DNA of 64,000 nt from Bretschneidera sinensis (Eukaryota; Streptophyta; Magnoliopsida; Brassicales; Akaniaceae): positions 45,424,501 through 45,488,500 of the forward strand of contig CM043697.1 in assembly GCA_023935145.1 (NCBI GenBank), given 5' to 3'. This document shows positions 49,171 to 59,120 of this stretch, in pieces; within the stretch, counting starts at the first letter, position 1, and every line of letters starts with the position of its first letter. The position numbers and the translations under genes were made by a program. The notes below the pieces were generated by a model, which saw only the letters and a program-made list of their open reading frames with translations, searched no databases and was not told the origin of the DNA.

Positions 49171-49507
49171 CCAGTCGACTGGGTAAACTTACCAGTCGAC
49201 TGGGCCCCTTTGAAAAGATGAACAGTTCTCTTACCAGTCGACTGGGTAAACGTACCAGTCGACTGGATTAACTGACAGTGAGATACCAGTCTACTGGGCT
49301 ATCGTTACCAGTCGACTGGAGGTTCATAAAAATGAAAAAAATTTGGCTCCCAGCAGGATTTGATCTTATAGACGACTGGAGAAGACTTACCAGTCGTCTG
49401 GAGTTTTTGGCAGAGAGTTACCAGTCGACTGGATCAAAATTACCAGTCGTCTGGAAAAACAGGCAGAGACTTACCAGTCGACTGGAGAACATTTACCAGT
49501 CGACTGG
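49171..49507. repeat. Second CCAGTCGACTGG array, between pol and the env-like ORF
   Basis: Exact palindromes start at 49171, 49192, 49233, 49254, 49308, 49421, 49473 and 49496. Variants lie at 49286 (CCAGTCTACTGG), 49368 (half site GACGACTGG), 49390 and 49443 (CCAGTCGTCTGG). Distances are mostly 21-23, 30-32 and 41. In the element's reading direction this lies just after the pol stop codon. Confidence 0.93.
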
Positions 49508-49648
49508 ATCCTGAGTAAAATTTCCAGTCCTGAATTTTTTAGCACGATTTTGTTTATCTATGACATTTTTGAGTGAAGGGAATAATTAAACATGGATTAA
49601 TACTCTATCACTCAATGTCAAACATGCAAATGATGAAATGAGATGCAA

Positions 49649-52600
49649 TCAAACATTCAGTTTATCAAAATCAAGCAATCCCATCAACTTTCTTATTTTG
49701 CAAAAACTAGCTTCACTTAAGGGTTTTGTAAGAATATCAGCTATTTGATCTTCTGAAGGTATAAATTCTAATCTTATATCACCTTTTTGAGCATGGTCTC
49801 TTAAGAAATGATGTCTAATCTCTATATGCTTGGTTCTAGAGTGCTGAATAGGATTTTTGGTTAGGTTGATGGCACTAGTATTATCACAAAATATAGGAAT
49901 ATTTTTGAGACTCATGCCATAGTCTTCTAGTTGTTGTTTCATCCATAGTACTTGGGCACAACAACTGCCAGCTGCTACATATTCCGCCTCAGCGGTTGAT
50001 AGTGCAACTGAATTCTGTTTCTTGGAGAACCAAGAAGTTAACATAGCACCTAAGAATTGGCATGTTCCACTTGTGCTTTTTCTATCTAACCTACATCCAG
50101 CAAAATCAGCATCCGAATATCCTACTAGCTCAAAAGATGATTCTCTAGAATACCATAATCCTATGGTCTGGGTCCCTTGTAGATATCTAAGGATTCTTTT
50201 TACTGCAACTACATGTGATTCCTTAGGATTAGATTGAAATCTAGCGCACATGCATACACTGAACATTATATCAGGTCTACTTGCAGTCAAGTACAGTAAA
50301 GCACCTATCATGCTTCTATAATATTTAGAATCTGCATTTTTACCTCCTTCATCAAGATCAAGTTTGGTGGTTGTGCTCATAGGTGTTCCAATTGGTTTTG
50401 AGCTTTCCATCCCAAACCTCTTTAGTAGATCTTTGACGTACTTTTGTTGATTGATGAAGATACCTCCTTTTAGTTGCTTGATTTGCAGTCCAAGGAAGTA
50501 GGTAAGTTCTCCCATCATGCTCATTTCAAATTCACCTTGCATGCACTTAGCAAACTCTTGACACATAGATTCATTAGTAGCACCAAATATAATATCATCA
50601 ACATATATTTGAACTATCAAAGTGTCATTTTTGTGAGTTTTTGTGAAGAGAGTTGTATCTATTCTTCCTCTTACAAAATCATTATCAATCAAAAATTTGC
50701 TTAGTCTTTCGTACCATGCCCTTGGTGCTTGCTTCAGCCCATATAAAGCCTTAGAAAGCTTGTAGACATGATTTGGAAGACTAGGGTTTTCAAAACCAAG
50801 AGGTTGTTCAACATAAACCTCTTCTTCTATAAAGCCATTTAAAAAGCCACTTTTCACATCCATTTGAAATAGCTTGAATTTATTAAAGCATGCAAAGGCT
50901 AATAACATTCGAATAGCTTCTAATCTAGCTACGGGAGCATAGGTTTCATCAAAATCTATTCCTTCCTCTTGATTATATCCCTTAGCAACTAGCCTAGCCT
51001 TATTTCTAGTTACTATACCATTTTCATCCATTTTATTTCTATATACCCATTTAGTTCCAATAATTGAATGATCTTTAGGTCTTGGAACTAGTTCCCAAAC
51101 ATTGTTTCTCTCAAATTGATTTATCTCTTCCTGCATTGCAATTAACCAATCATTATCTTTTTCAGCTTCTATAAATGTCTTAGGTTCTACTTGAGACAAA
51201 TAAGCTGCAAAATTGCAAGTATTTCTAATGGAAGAGCGAGTTCTTACCCCTTGTGAAGGATCACCAATTACTTGATCAATTGGATGATGATTTACATACC
51301 TCCAATCCTTGGGTAGATTTTCCTCTTGTTGACTTGAGGATGGTTGGTCTAAATTTGGAGTTGCCATCCCTTCATTTGTTTGAGAAGAACTCACTTTTGG
51401 GTTAACAATGGGAGTAGAAGTTTCCATTCTTGGAATAAAATCTGCATCATCTTTAAAGGAAACTTCTCCACTACTCATTGGGTTAGATTCATCAATAGTT
51501 ACATGCACAGATTCTTCTACTACTAGAGTTCTCTTATTGAAAACTCTATAAGCCTTACTAGTAGTAGAATATCCTAAAAATATCCCTTCATCGGTCTTGG
51601 AATCAAATTTACCCAAGTTAGTTTTATTGTTATTTAAGATGAAGCACTTACTACCAAAGGCACGAAAATAGGAAATATTGGGCTTTCTCCCTTTCCATAG
51701 TTCATAAGGAGTTTTATCAAGCAGGGGCCTTATCAAAATTCTATTTAAAATATAGCAAGAAGTATTCACGGCTTCAGCCCAAAAATATTTTGGTAAATTA
51801 TTTTCACAAAGCATTGTTCTTGAAAATTCTTCTAGAACTCTATTTTTCCTCTCAACAACTCCATTTTGTTGAGGAGTTCTAGGAGCTGAAAAGTTGTGAT
51901 TAATCCCATTTTCATCACAAAATTTTGAAAAGCTTTGATTTTCAAATTCTTTGCCATGATCACTTCTTATGCTTGAAATACAAATTCCTTTTTCATTTTG
52001 TACCTTTTTGCAAAACTTTTCAAATCCTTTGAAAGCTTCATCCTTATAAGCAATAAAAATAACAAAGGTATATCTTGAATAGTCATCAACAATAACAAGA
52101 GCATATTGATGGCCACCTAGACTAATGGTACTAATTGGACCAAATAAGTCCATATGCAAAAGTTCCAAAGGTCTAGTAGTTGAGACAACATTTTTTGCTT
52201 TGAAAGATATCCTAGTTTGTTTTCCCATTTGACAAGCATTGCAAATTTTGTTTTTCTCAAAATTGATTTTAGGAAGACCAATAACTAAATCTTTTCTTGA
52301 AACAATTTTTAGCAAGTTCATGTTTACATGACCAAGCCTTCTATGCCATAGCCATTGATTTTCACTAAAAGCAGGAAAACATTTTTCATTATTGGAATGT
52401 AAGGATTTCAAATCAACTATATAGACATTTTCATGTCTATGGCCAATGAATTTGATCTTGTTGCTCTTGATGTCTATAACTAGACAATGAGAGGTCTCAA
52501 ATGTGACTTTATATCCTTTGTCACATAATTGACTAATGCTAAGTAAATTTGGCTTTAAGCCTTGTACTAGCAATACATTATCTAAAGTTGAGAAATCATT

Positions 52601-52708
52601 ACCGACTTTTCCATGCCCGATGATCTTTATTTTAGTATTGTCTCCAATGGTCACAAGTCCACCATCTCTTAGAGTTAGCTCCTTGAATACGCTTTTATCA
52701 CCGGTCAT
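49649..52708 (-). CDS. pol: SIRE-like copia Pol, 1019-residue open frame (GAG_pre-integrase, integrase, RT, RNase H)
   Basis: Polyprotein for retrotransposition, open from an internal Met (MTGDKSVF) to the stop. Residue positions: His-His (122, 127) and CxxC (156, 159) of the integrase zinc region; integrase triad Asp187 (HMDLFG), Asp250 (IRSDHGKEF), Glu286 ([10 protein letters not shown]); RT Asp617 (FQMDVKS) and YVDD 702-705; RNase H Asp866 (YSDADFAG), Glu907 (TAEAEY), Asp942 (FCDN) and Asp991. All key residues are present. The frame is open upstream through the protease motif [13 protein letters not shown] as far as the TAG at 52772-52774, and the upstream gag is in the same frame, so this is the second half of one gag-pol frame split by a single amber codon. 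The Met at 52708 lies within the protease and is probably not a natural start. Confidence 0.93.
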   Translation of the reverse strand: MTGDKSVFKELTLRDGGLVTIGDNTKIKIIGHGKVGNDFSTLDNVLLVQGLKPNLLSISQLCDKGYKVTFETSHCLVIDIKSNKIKFIGHRHENVYIVDLKSLHSNNEKCFPAFSENQWLWHRRLGHVNMNLLKIVSRKDLVIGLPKINFEKNKICNACQMGKQTRISFKAKNVVSTTRPLELLHMDLFGPISTISLGGHQYALVIVDDYSRYTFVIFIAYKDEAFKGFEKFCKKVQNEKGICISSIRSDHGKEFENQSFSKFCDENGINHNFSAPRTPQQNGVVERKNRVLEEFSRTMLCENNLPKYFWAEAVNTSCYILNRILIRPLLDKTPYELWKGRKPNISYFRAFGSKCFILNNNKTNLGKFDSKTDEGIFLGYSTTSKAYRVFNKRTLVVEESVHVTIDESNPMSSGEVSFKDDADFIPRMETSTPIVNPKVSSSQTNEGMATPNLDQPSSSQQEENLPKDWRYVNHHPIDQVIGDPSQGVRTRSSIRNTCNFAAYLSQVEPKTFIEAEKDNDWLIAMQEEINQFERNNVWELVPRPKDHSIIGTKWVYRNKMDENGIVTRNKARLVAKGYNQEEGIDFDETYAPVARLEAIRMLLAFACFNKFKLFQMDVKSGFLNGFIEEEVYVEQPLGFENPSLPNHVYKLSKALYGLKQAPRAWYERLSKFLIDNDFVRGRIDTTLFTKTHKNDTLIVQIYVDDIIFGATNESMCQEFAKCMQGEFEMSMMGELTYFLGLQIKQLKGGIFINQQKYVKDLLKRFGMESSKPIGTPMSTTTKLDLDEGGKNADSKYYRSMIGALLYLTASRPDIMFSVCMCARFQSNPKESHVVAVKRILRYLQGTQTIGLWYSRESSFELVGYSDADFAGCRLDRKSTSGTCQFLGAMLTSWFSKKQNSVALSTAEAEYVAAGSCCAQVLWMKQQLEDYGMSLKNIPIFCDNTSAINLTKNPIQHSRTKHIEIRHHFLRDHAQKGDIRLEFIPSEDQIADILTKPLSEASFCKIRKLMGLLDFDKLNV

Positions 52709-52774
52709 ATGCTTTGAGCAACCGCTATCAAGGTACCAACAGTTACCTTTCTCCTTGGTGTGAAGGCAAATCTA
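52709..52774 (-). other. Single in-frame amber codon and protease start between gag and pol
   Basis: Minus strand GTG ATG TAG ATT TGC CTT, then codons leading to TGG TAC CTT GAT AGC GGT (WYLDSG, the aspartic protease motif). There are 21 sense codons between the TAG and the annotated pol Met, all in the gag frame. Without readthrough or an error at this codon, protease, integrase and RT cannot be made as a Gag fusion. Confidence 0.9.
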
Positions 52775-54832
52775 CATCACACAAGGATATACGATAGCAT
52801 TTTTAGGTACCCAAAATTTCTTGGGTCCTTTGGGGTTAGTCCTTGAAAATACGGTTCCTTTTGGGACCCATACTTTCTTAACAATATATGGTGCTCTATG
52901 AACATGTTGATGATGCACAGACCTATCATTATAGTCATAGAAATTTCTAGGAAATTTTACATGTGCATTCCTATAATCCTTAGGATGATAGTTCCTAGGA
53001 TACATGATTCTATGGTAAGGGGTATGAAAATGCATGTCATTTCCAGAAAATGAACGATGATGCATTATAGGATACATGCTAGCATATGTATGCAAGTTAT
53101 TTCTAAAATAGCTATGATGGTGATTTCTAGGTTGAGCATGAGCAGAATGCATTCTTTGATTATACACATTGTTCCTAGAATGAGCATGATGATTATTTCT
53201 AGGATGTGTATGAGCATTTCTAGAATGAGCATACAAATAAGCATGAGTATTTTTAGGATGCTTCAATTTAGTATGATCATTTAGGTTTCTAGAGTTCCTT
53301 GGATTTATTAAGGGAGTGCTTTTAACAAGGTTAGGAGCTTTCGAAGTAGAAGCTCCATCTGCACAAGAGGCTTTCATGAATAAGCTCTCTTTTGTTTTTT
53401 GTTTTCCCAATGGAGAATATCCTACACCAGATTTTCCTCCACTTAATCTTTGGGAAGAAAGCACTTCATCAAGTTTTTCTTTACCAAGCATAAGTCTAGA
53501 TACAGTGCTGTTTAATTCAGAAATTTTATTTTTCAAATTTTCATTTTCATCTTTAAGAAAATCTTGAGACGAATTATACAGTAAAGATGATAATTTTTCT
53601 TTTTCTTCTCTAAGAACTATCATTTCCTTAGAAAGAGATGATACTTCTTTCTTAAGAACAGAATTTCTAGAATCAAATTTCTTTAATTCTTCATGCATTT
53701 CATTTATGACTTCTAGTAATTCTTCACTACTAGTAACAATATTATTTTTTGAAGAGGGAGAAGATGTTACCTCACTTTCATCATCGATTGCCATTAAACA
53801 GAGGTTGGCAATCTCTTCGTATCCAATTTCTTTGTCTGATGACTCATCTTCTTCGTCATCGCTCCAGGTAGTTGCTACCATAGCTTTCTTCTTGAAGCCC
53901 TTGTATGGTTTGCTTGAAACCGGACAGTCAGCTTTTATATGTCCTGGCTTCTTGCAGCCATAGCACATAAGTGGTTCCCTTTTTGAGGTGGGATCCTTTG
54001 AGTAAGGTTTCTTGCTTTTCTTCAAGAACCTATGGAATCGTCTGGTGATTAAAGCCATTTCACCATCCTCTTCACTGCTCTCTGCTTCTTGTTCTAATTC
54101 CTTTTCTTTGTTGCTCGTAGAAGCTTTGAGAGCAATTTGCTTCTTCTTCTTCTCATCATCATTGACGATGGGAGTCATTTCTTCCATCTCGTATGTCAAT
54201 AATGACCCAAGCAGCGTCTCAACATCAAGCTTGTCAAGATTTTTGGCCTCTTGAATGGCTGTCCTCTTTGGTTTCCATTCTGGAGGTAGAGATCTTAAGA
54301 TTTTTCTGGTTAGTTCAACTTCCTCAATATTCTTGCCAAGCAATTTTAAACTATTTATAATAGTAGTAAATCGTGAGTGCATTTCAGAAATGGTTTCATT
54401 AGGAGACATCTTAAAAGATTCATATTCAGAAATTAGCATGTAAATTTTAGACTTTTTTACTTCACTTGTTCCTTCATATGTGACTTGCAATTTGTCCCAT
54501 ATTTCTTTAGCAGAAACGCATGCAGATATTTTGTTATATTCAGAAATATCTAAAGCACAATGTAGCATGCTTGTTGCTCTGCTATTGAGAGACATTGTTC
54601 TACAATCCTCGTCAGTAAACTCAGTTTTGAGTTTAGGCATTGTATGAAGAGTCTCTCCAATAACTATTTCTTTTGAGGGAATTTTAGGTCCCTCTTCTAT
54701 AATTCTCCATAGATTGTAATCTTGTCCTTCGACGAAGATTTTCATTCTATTTTTCCAGTAGTTATAATTCGATCCATTGAACAATGGAGGTCTAGTATAA
54801 GAGTGTCCCTCAGAGTAGCTATTTGCTGCCAT
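52772..54832 (-). CDS. gag: SIRE-like copia Gag, 686 residues
   Basis: Structural protein of the virus-like particle. It starts MAANSYSEGHSYTRPP 39 bases after the primer site. Residues about 15-220 form the copia gag (UBN2-type) domain. A zinc knuckle CX2CX4HX4C sits at 290-303 (CYGCKKPGHIKADC). A coiled coil spans about 385-480 (leucine/lysine/glutamate heptads around SVLKKEVSSLSKEM). The region about 540-650 is very rich in His, Asn, Arg and Tyr, with repeated HSRNNH/PRNHHH-like units, longer than a usual copia Gag tail. It ends PKNAIVYPCVM before the TAG. The frame is fully open, in keeping with a young element. Confidence 0.93.
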   Translation of the reverse strand: MAANSYSEGHSYTRPPLFNGSNYNYWKNRMKIFVEGQDYNLWRIIEEGPKIPSKEIVIGETLHTMPKLKTEFTDEDCRTMSLNSRATSMLHCALDISEYNKISACVSAKEIWDKLQVTYEGTSEVKKSKIYMLISEYESFKMSPNETISEMHSRFTTIINSLKLLGKNIEEVELTRKILRSLPPEWKPKRTAIQEAKNLDKLDVETLLGSLLTYEMEEMTPIVNDDEKKKKQIALKASTSNKEKELEQEAESSEEDGEMALITRRFHRFLKKSKKPYSKDPTSKREPLMCYGCKKPGHIKADCPVSSKPYKGFKKKAMVATTWSDDEEDESSDKEIGYEEIANLCLMAIDDESEVTSSPSSKNNIVTSSEELLEVINEMHEELKKFDSRNSVLKKEVSSLSKEMIVLREEKEKLSSLLYNSSQDFLKDENENLKNKISELNSTVSRLMLGKEKLDEVLSSQRLSGGKSGVGYSPLGKQKTKESLFMKASCADGASTSKAPNLVKSTPLINPRNSRNLNDHTKLKHPKNTHAYLYAHSRNAHTHPRNNHHAHSRNNVYNQRMHSAHAQPRNHHHSYFRNNLHTYASMYPIMHHRSFSGNDMHFHTPYHRIMYPRNYHPKDYRNAHVKFPRNFYDYNDRSVHHQHVHRAPYIVKKVWVPKGTVFSRTNPKGPKKFWVPKNAIVYPCVM

Positions 54833-54871
54833 TGGATCAACTCTAGGAATTTAAGCCTTATAAAGAGAACT

Positions 54872-54887
54872 AGGCTCTGATACCAAT
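54872..54887 (-). promoter_or_regulatory. Primer binding site of the SIRE-like element (iMet)
   Basis: Minus-strand TGGTATCAGAGCC starts three bases after the end of the 5' LTR, complementary to the initiator-Met tRNA 3' end. Confidence 0.92.
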
Positions 54888-56138
54888 TGTAGCTCGAGGT
54901 TTCAACCCAAGAGGGGGGGTGAATTGGGTTTTTAAAAAACTTTTGCGGAATTTATACAAGTTTATAAAAACTGATAAGCAACAAATAATTGATACAAGTA
55001 GAAAGCTGTAAATAAAGAGTTTAAGGAAAGAGGATGCAAACACAGTTATAGTGGTTCGGCAATATCGGATTCGTTCCGACCCTACGTCCACTCTCTTCAA
55101 GGAACTCCTTGAAGTAATCCACTAAGAAAACTTAGTCGCACAACTTAGCCGGGTGTTGCACAAACCGTACACAAGCAATTTACAGGAATTGCTTAAACCG
55201 AAAAATCCCCTTCCTTTCGGAAGTTTCCCCTTCCTCTCGGAAGTAATCCCTTTACAAAGATGGTGTAAAGTAAAAGGTAGAGAGACAACAAATGAAAGCT
55301 TATTACAACAGAAATGTCTCTCTTTCAAAGTAAAGCTTGAAGAAATGGCTCAATAAGATTATTTCAAAGCTTTTTGTGTTTCAAGAGTATAAAAACTTGA
55401 TTATATGAGATCAACTCTTTTTGAATATGTGCTGCTTGTTCTTGAATGCTTTGCTGAGAGGGTTTATATAGCAATCAATTTATATGGCCGTTTTGGACTT
55501 TAATTTGAAAAAGATTTACTTTAAAACGTTCAGATTTGGAGTCCAACGGTCATATTTTTGAACTACCAGTCGACTGGGTCGAGATACCAGTCGACTGGGT
55601 TCACTTGAAAAATATACGTTTTCAGACCTTCTGGGTATCCAGTCGACTGGTATATATCATCCAGTCGACTGGGGACTTTCTGTCCATTTTGCCAGTCGAC
55701 TGGGTTGATTCATCCAGTCGACTGGGAAATTACTGGTCAAAGTACCAGTCGACTGGGTTAATTCATCCAGTCGACTGGGTACCTTCTGACCCATATACCA
55801 GTCGACTGGTATATGTACCCAGTCGACTGGGTTGTCTTCCAACCCAGTTTTTCTTCTGTTTTTCGTTAAAAACATTTTAAAATTAATGGTTTTAGAAAAA
55901 CCATTTGTGTTTGAGCCATTAAACAAGCTAATACAATGTATGAGTGAGACTTACATTGGTTCTAAACCTTAAGATCTATACTAGATCTTCAGTCTTCACT
56001 TGATACTTGATTTGGTTCGAGTTTTTGCACTTTGTTCCTTGGTTGAATGTGTTTGATCCTTAATACAACTTAGTTTAAACATGTTAGTTAAATAACAGTT
56101 GTGTTTTGCCATCATTAAAATACGGGCGAGGGTCAACA
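54888..56138 (-). repeat. 5' LTR of the SIRE-like element
   Basis: 1251 bases, the same length as the 3' LTR and differing by two bases seen. It carries the promoter for the element; on the minus strand TATATAAACCC (complement of GGGTTTATATAG near 55462) is a plausible TATA region, downstream of the palindrome array in reading direction. The ten palindromes lie at 55566-55830. Confidence 0.95.
55566..55830. repeat. Array of ten CCAGTCGACTGG palindromes in the 5' LTR
   Basis: Identical in position and spacing to the array at 47261-47525 (offset 8305). In the reading direction it lies upstream of the TATATAAA-like sequence, where an enhancer would be expected. Confidence 0.95.
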
Positions 56139-56143
56139 CAACC

Positions 56144-56572
56144 AACAAAAATTTACAGTGTTCATAATTTCATATAAATAGAAATTCCATTATATAGAAC
56201 GATATAGCATACTGAGGTGAAATTGATTCATATTTCTCTCAAGCAAGATAATTTTTAGAAAAACTATTATTTAACTGGCAAGACATGTTAAAAGGTCTGA
56301 ATTCTGCATATGATAGCATAATTGTGTGGGCTCATTGGAATGGGTAAATCAGGAAAGATAAATGGATTAAGGTTGAAATTTTACATGACATCCTACACTA
56401 ACTTCGCTCACAAGGCAAATGAACAGAATGGTAAGCATGGCAGAAATGTTCAACCAATTTTTTAGCCATAGAAAATAATCTCCTATCGCATAACACAACA
56501 GAAAGAAAATTTAAGTAGTTCAAACAGGCAAAAAAAAATTAACAACTTATAATGCTACAGAAAACTACAAAC
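56144..56572. other. TIR element interior right of the copia; no coding signal
   Basis: AT-rich sequence following the CAACC target copy. It precedes the stop codon of the chimeric gene and could include its 3' UTR; the complements of AATAAA-like signals are present but not distinctive. Confidence 0.4.
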
Positions 56573-58626
56573 TTAATTAGACTTATAACACATACAGACA
56601 ATCCTTTCATCATTATATTGTTGTTCGATTTCATTTAATCTTTCTTGTAGTTGTGTGCACTCATGGCGAATGAGATTCACCTCATCTATATGTCTATCAT
56701 CAGTTGGAGCTGGCTCATCAAACCAGCGGAAAAATTGGCATTGCTAACAATTTTAAGAGACAGATAATGTACATATGTATTAGGGACAAAGCAAAGCAAG
56801 CTGAATAATGCAACTTTCGTCACAAAGAAGAAAACGACATCTTTACCTCATGAAGACCCTTGGGACAGTTGTAGAACAATCGAAACGGGTTTTTGGACGT
56901 TTGAGATACTCTTAGTTTTGCAGGAAGTCCGCAAAAGCATTTAAGTTCAAAATCTTCAGGGGTACTCATCAATTGAGATGTGAATCCTGTTGAAATGGAA
57001 CATTCATTTTTTTTATAAGTCATTTTGTGACAACTTGAAGTGAAAGAAACATTCCATTATTAGCATTTAAACGACATGCCCAATGTCCCACACTCCCATA
57101 TTGCATCCCACATCTGTTAGCTTAAAAATATTTCAAGAACTGTTTTAAACCAGCAACGTCAAATATTTTAACCTACACATGCCCTGTTTGTGCACCAACA
57201 CTACACTAACATCTATATCCCCATCCCAAACTTATTAATGGGTTGCAACAAGTGTACTTTGATCCACACTAAACCAACCCCAACCATAATGTTGCATGAT
57301 CATTTTTCAATTTAGATCAAATTTTTCTTCGTAATGAACAAACTGAACAACTGGCTTCTATAGATGGTCACCTGCAGTGATTCTCTGAATCCGAATCAAC
57401 TCCAGAATCTCCAAATCAGGCCTACCCCAGTCCTTCCAACCCTTCCAATAGGGCAGGTAACTAACCAAGAACTAAGCATCAGACAAACAACCACACCTTG
57501 CCTTGTATCATTTCAATATGATAAAATTTAGACATCAAGACCAGCACATATACCCCACTGTAATGTAACATAACATTCTCCAAGCTACTAACGGCAGGTA
57601 AATGATCACCCTAAAAATCATTCTCCTCCCTTATATCTAGCATTAGCGTTAAGAGTAAATTGGAAATATTACAAGAATTAAAGAAACAAAAATTAAATAC
57701 AAGACTATAGGTGTAACTGAACTTAAACGACACCCTGAAAGGAAAAATCTAACAGGTTATTGCAGTTTGAAGATGGCCCTTAAGACTAAATAGAAGAGAG
57801 TTATAGGGACGCAAAAATGCTAGTTAACATACACGTTGCTGCAACTTGAATCCATGAAGACCAATTAAAAGAGAAAACTATAAATCTCAAACAGCAGAAA
57901 AGGTAAGTGCATAAAAGTATGCAAAAGCTTATAAGAAATCTATTTCAACCAAGTGGTACCTCTCATTCTACATATCCATTAGTTAGGTATGTAACCAAGC
58001 CCCTATATATTTAAAATCTAAGTTTCCTTTTGTGAAAAAAAGGGTACCTACCATTCTCAGTAATGCAACCAAAAATTCTAAATTCGAACTGGGTGTCGTT
58101 AAGCAACCAAATTGTAAGCGCGGGCGCAATATATCTTGTTAACACAAAGATTTGATTAGCCTCACAAATCCCATCTCCTCCTTATTTTCATGTCACTATC
58201 CAACTTCCCTCTCCAGTCTCCACTAAACTAAAAATCAAGGACCGGGAAGCTAAATACAAAAGGTAGAAACTTCGAACCCAACCAGCCCAGAAAAAGCCAA
58301 AAAACAAATCCAAAACCCGTGTCATTCATTTTCAAGAGAGCACAAATCTAACATTATGCAGCTAAAAAAAATGCTAAATAACCCATACCCAGATCATCTA
58401 AACAATAAAAACATCCAAAATGAATCTGAGAAATAAGCAAAACCAACAAAAATAGACAACTAAGAAACAAACCTTCAATGGCTGAATGGAATATCCCGAA
58501 ACCTATCCAATATGTGTAATCGTTAACAGGGGTGAGGTCGTATACATTCAACACCACATGGGTGTCAATGCTATTTCTCCCATCTCCATTCCCTGAGCTC
58601 GAATTCGAGTTTCTCTCATCCACCAT
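56573..58626 (-). CDS. Predicted chimeric gene: deSI/PPPDE exon 1 fused to a GRF zinc finger
   Basis: Three exons on the minus strand, 58626-58473 (154 b), 56986-56847 (140 b) and 56743-56573 (171 b), give 465 bases, 154 residues. Exon 1 (from MVDERNSNSSSG) ends in VVLNVYDLTPVNDYTYW and GIFHSAIE, the N-terminus of plant deSI-like PPPDE peptidases, including the histidine assigned as catalytic there. The catalytic Cys and the rest of that domain are absent. Exons 2 and 3 encode a GRF-type zinc finger (KCFCGLPAKLRVSQTSKNP, YNCP, CQFFRWFDEP) and a short helical tail. Donors GAAG/GTTTGT and GAG/GTAAAG and acceptors TTTCAACAG and TTGTTAG fit, and both junctions keep frame (phases 1 and 0). The gene lies wholly inside the TIR element, so transposon capture is the likely origin. 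Expression is not shown. The alternative is two unrelated captured pieces that merely look spliceable. Confidence 0.55.
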
Positions 58627-58932
58627 TTTCCTTATTTTGCCACAAAATTTCCTAAAAATTCCACAAAAGCACCCCCCATAACCTAGAACCCAGAAATAGG
58701 TCGTGACCGTCGCGATTTGTTGAAGAGGAAAGGAGAGAGACCCGGTTAGAAAGTGAAAAGAAAGGAAATAAGGAGAGAGAAGATGAAGGCGTTGCAGAAT
58801 GAGGGAGAGCTCCGTGAAGGAGAAAGTGAGGTCGCGAGAGAGACAGAGGGAGAGCTCTGTGAAGGAGAAGGTGAGGTCGCGAGAGAGAGAAGGGATCTGT
58901 GAATTGGGAAAGTGATAGTGAAAACTGAACAC
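58627..58932 (-). promoter_or_regulatory. 5' leader/promoter region of the chimeric gene, CT-rich with a 45-bp tandem repeat
   Basis: On the sense (minus) strand this is a CT-rich leader of the kind common before plant ATGs. A 45-base unit (plus strand AGAGCTCCGTGAAGGAGAAA... at 58806 and AGAGCTCTGTGAAGGAGAAG... at 58851) is repeated twice. It probably came with the captured deSI first exon, promoter included. It is open in frame with exon 1 but has no upstream ATG in that frame. Confidence 0.45.
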
Positions 58933-59120
58933 TGGATTCAGTCAGAAAACTCCGATTAGTAGTGTGCAAAAATCAGTGTTTGAACAGCCATTTTTAAACA
59001 ACTCTGTTCAAACACTGGTTTTGAACATTGCCGGCCAAACACTCACACCAGTGTTTGAACAGCATTTTCAGTGTTTGAACACTGAAAAGGGTTTTTGGAA
59101 ACCCTCCCCAAACAAGCACT

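Larger units (their letters stand above)
46583..56138 (-). mobile_element. Young full-length SIRE-like Ty1/copia element (9556 bp)
   Basis: Two 1251-base LTRs (46583-47833 and 54888-56138), target-site copies CAACC at 46578-46582 and 56139-56143, iMet primer site, polypurine tract, long open gag and pol and an env-like remnant, all on the minus strand. By eye the LTRs differ at only two bases (47017/55322 and 47560/55865), so the insertion is very recent. The large size, the extra region 3' of pol and the integrase/RT sequence style point to the SIRE/Maximus lineage (inference). It sits inside the TIR element. Confidence 0.95.
45573..59119. mobile_element. 13.5-kb TIR element, PIF/Harbinger-like ends, with captured gene pieces
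   Basis: Left end AGCTTGTTTGGGGAGAG and right end (reverse complement) GTGCTTGTTTGGGGAGG form short terminal inverted repeats. TTA at 45570-45572 and 59120-59122 is a possible PIF-type target duplication, though it lies in the inverted flank and is weak evidence. Both ends have subterminal arrays of GTTTGAAAACTG or CAGTGTTTGAAC. The left 500 bases are the reverse complement of the transposase-bearing element end at 1080-1480. No transposase is found. The native interior (about 4 kb without the copia) holds an unidentified gene piece at 46300-46582 and a predicted chimeric gene at 56573-58626. Confidence 0.7.
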
